DNA of 14,942 nucleotides from an uncultured Methylococcaceae bacterium (lineage in GTDB: Bacteria; Pseudomonadota; Gammaproteobacteria; Methylococcales; Methylococcaceae), in NCBI GenBank assembly GCA_903910005.1, contig CAIVXW010000204.1:1-14942 (forward strand), in the 5' to 3' direction. Every line of letters begins with the position of its first letter. Position 1 is the first letter of the stretch. The notes beneath the pieces were generated by a model, which searched no databases, was not told where the DNA came from, and saw only the letters and a list, made by a program, of their open reading frames with translations. This document shows, in pieces, positions 13,913 to 14,942 of this stretch. A program made the position numbers and the translations under genes.

Positions 13913-14821
13913 ATGAAACAGCAAGCCAATCTCGAACGTGAATCCGCCAACCGGATTGCCCACGTCCTGACCGAGGCCCTGCCCTATATCCGGCGTTTCC
14001 AGGGCAAGACCCTGGTTATCAAATACGGCGGCAATGCCATGACGGAAGACCGGCTCAAAACCAGTTTTGCCCACGACATCGTATTGCTCAAACTGGTTGG
14101 CATGAATCCGGTCGTGGTACACGGCGGCGGCCCGCAGATTGATCACCTGCTGGGGCGACTCGGCAAGACCACGGCCTTCGTGCAGGGGATGCGGGTCACC
14201 GATACCGAAACCATGGATGTAGTGGAAATGGTACTGAGCGGCTCGGTCAACAAGGATATCGTTAACCTCATCAACCGGGCCGGCGGCCTGGCGGTGGGCC
14301 TGACCGGCAAGGATGGTGATTTGATCCGGGCACGCAAAATCACGGTATCGCGGCCATCGGCGGACGGCGAGGAACCCGATCACGTCGACATGGGGCATGT
14401 GGGTGAAGTGGAGAGCATTGATCCGGCAATCCTGCATACCCTGATGAATGGCGGCTTCATTCCGGTGATTGCCCCGGTGGGTGTGGGACAGGACGGACGT
14501 TCCTACAACATCAACGCCGACTTGGTGGCCGGCAAAATTGCCGAAACCCTCTCGGCTGAAAAATTCATGCTGCTCACCAACACGGCGGGCATTCTCGGCA
14601 AGGAAGGGCAACTGCTGACCGGCCTCAGCCTGGCAGAAATCGAGGCCCTGATCGCTGATGGCACCATCAGTGGCGGCATGATCCCCAAGGTCAGAAGTGT
14701 AGCCGATCCGCTCAATGCCGGGGTCAACAGCGTACACATCATTGATGGCCGGGTAGAACATGCCGTATTGCTTGAACTCTTCACCGATCGGGGTATTGGA
14801 ACCCTGCTGCACCGGCGGTAA
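13913..14821 (+). CDS. argB: N-acetylglutamate kinase
   Basis: Phosphorylates N-acetyl-L-glutamate with ATP, the second step of arginine synthesis. The 302-residue protein has the amino-acid-kinase fold with KYGGNAM (Lys37), VVHGGGPQI (67-75), the NINADLVAGKIAE segment for acetylglutamate binding and GGMIPKV near the C-terminus. The N-terminal helix before the first strand (about 25 residues, ERESANRIAHVLTEALPYI) is the mark of hexameric, arginine-inhibited enzymes, so feedback control by arginine is likely. GGGAG lies six bases before the ATG. It follows dut directly; the phosphomannomutase gene algC that stands between them in Pseudomonas is absent. The final 13 codons form part of a 69-bp tandem repeat that continues past the stop. 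Confidence 0.97.
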   Translation: MKQQANLERESANRIAHVLTEALPYIRRFQGKTLVIKYGGNAMTEDRLKTSFAHDIVLLKLVGMNPVVVHGGGPQIDHLLGRLGKTTAFVQGMRVTDTETMDVVEMVLSGSVNKDIVNLINRAGGLAVGLTGKDGDLIRARKITVSRPSADGEEPDHVDMGHVGEVESIDPAILHTLMNGGFIPVIAPVGVGQDGRSYNINADLVAGKIAETLSAEKFMLLTNTAGILGKEGQLLTGLSLAEIEALIADGTISGGMIPKVRSVADPLNAGVNSVHIIDGRVEHAVLLELFTDRGIGTLLHRR

Positions 14822-14828
14822 GACCGTC

Positions 14829-14847
14829 GGCGGCCAGGATGGCCGCC
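14829..14847. repeat. Palindrome downstream of argB, copy 1
   Basis: GGCGGCCA and TGGCCGCC form an 8-bp GC-rich stem around GGA, seven bases after the argB stop. No T-run follows, so it is more REP-like than a classic terminator, though it may protect or end the mRNA. It contains the 12-mer CAGGATGGCCGC also found at 783-794. Confidence 0.7.
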
Positions 14848-14897
14848 CTACACCGACCGGGGTATTGGAACCCTGCTGCACCGGCGGTAAGACCGTC

Positions 14898-14916
14898 GGC
14901 GGCCAGTATGGCCGCC
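14898..14916. repeat. Palindrome downstream of argB, copy 2
   Basis: Same 8-bp stem as the copy 69 bp upstream, with loop GTA instead of GGA; part of tandem unit 2. Confidence 0.7.
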
Positions 14917-14942
14917 CTACACCGACCGGGGTATTGGAACCC

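Larger units (their letters stand above)
14783..14942. repeat. 69-bp tandem repeat duplicating the argB 3' end
   Basis: Unit 1 (14783-14851) holds the last argB codons, its TAA and a palindrome. Unit 2 (14852-14920) differs from it at two positions only (T14788 to C14857; G14838 to T14907). Unit 3 begins at 14921 and runs off the window. As 69 is divisible by three, unit 2 in the argB frame again encodes TDRGIGTLLHRR and its stop. Only unit 1 is within the functional reading frame. Confidence 0.97.

Noticed and set aside
13907..14881. Long minus-strand frame opposite argB
   Set aside because: Antisense shadow of argB; its N-terminus is merely the translated 69-bp repeat.

Overview
The window looks like a chromosomal segment of an autotrophic gammaproteobacterium, probably of the sulfur- or methane-oxidising, RuBisCO-bearing kind. 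The evidence is a form IA RuBisCO pair (cbbL-cbbS), an arginine-sensitive-type ArgB, and the divergent radC / coaBC-dut-argB arrangement familiar from gammaproteobacteria. Genus cannot be set from the sequence alone.

Layout. (1) 1-560, minus strand: the 5' part of an unrecognised secreted protein, preceded at 571-660 by DNA that folds into a compact three-way-junction leader with competing pairings. (2) 661-980: intergenic DNA with degenerate heptamers and a REP-like hairpin. (3) 981-3778: two plus-strand genes, a MotB/OmpA-type inner-membrane protein with an N-terminal zinc ribbon, then a TPR protein whose N-terminal receiver domain has lost its catalytic residues. No MotA is next to them. 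(4) 3820-5858: terminator, LysR-type (CbbR-like) box, cbbL, cbbS, terminator. (5) 5859-6357: a 13-unit heptamer array and the decayed C-terminus of an IS1634-type transposase. (6) 6358-8933: a DUF29 protein and the lytic transglycosylase slt. (7) 8934-9375: a solo left end of an IS5-family (IS903-group) element and a small cluster of hairpins. (8) 9376-11476: proS and a DUF423 membrane protein. (9) 11478-12155 minus: radC, convergent with DUF423 and divergent from coaBC. (10) 12245-14821: coaBC, dut, argB in close succession. (11) 14783 to the window end: a 69-bp tandem repeat that duplicates the last codons of argB plus a downstream palindrome and runs off the window.

How the genes fit together. 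cbbLS fixes CO2. coaBC, dut, argB and proS are housekeeping (CoA synthesis, dUTP removal, arginine synthesis, tRNA charging). slt and the MotB-like protein both act on or bind peptidoglycan but are not in one operon. Mobile-element scars and short repeats sit in most of the longer intergenic spaces. The least ordinary items are the zinc-ribbon MotB / dead-receiver TPR pair, the structured leader at 571-660, the heptamer repeats, and the 69-bp argB-tail repeat.
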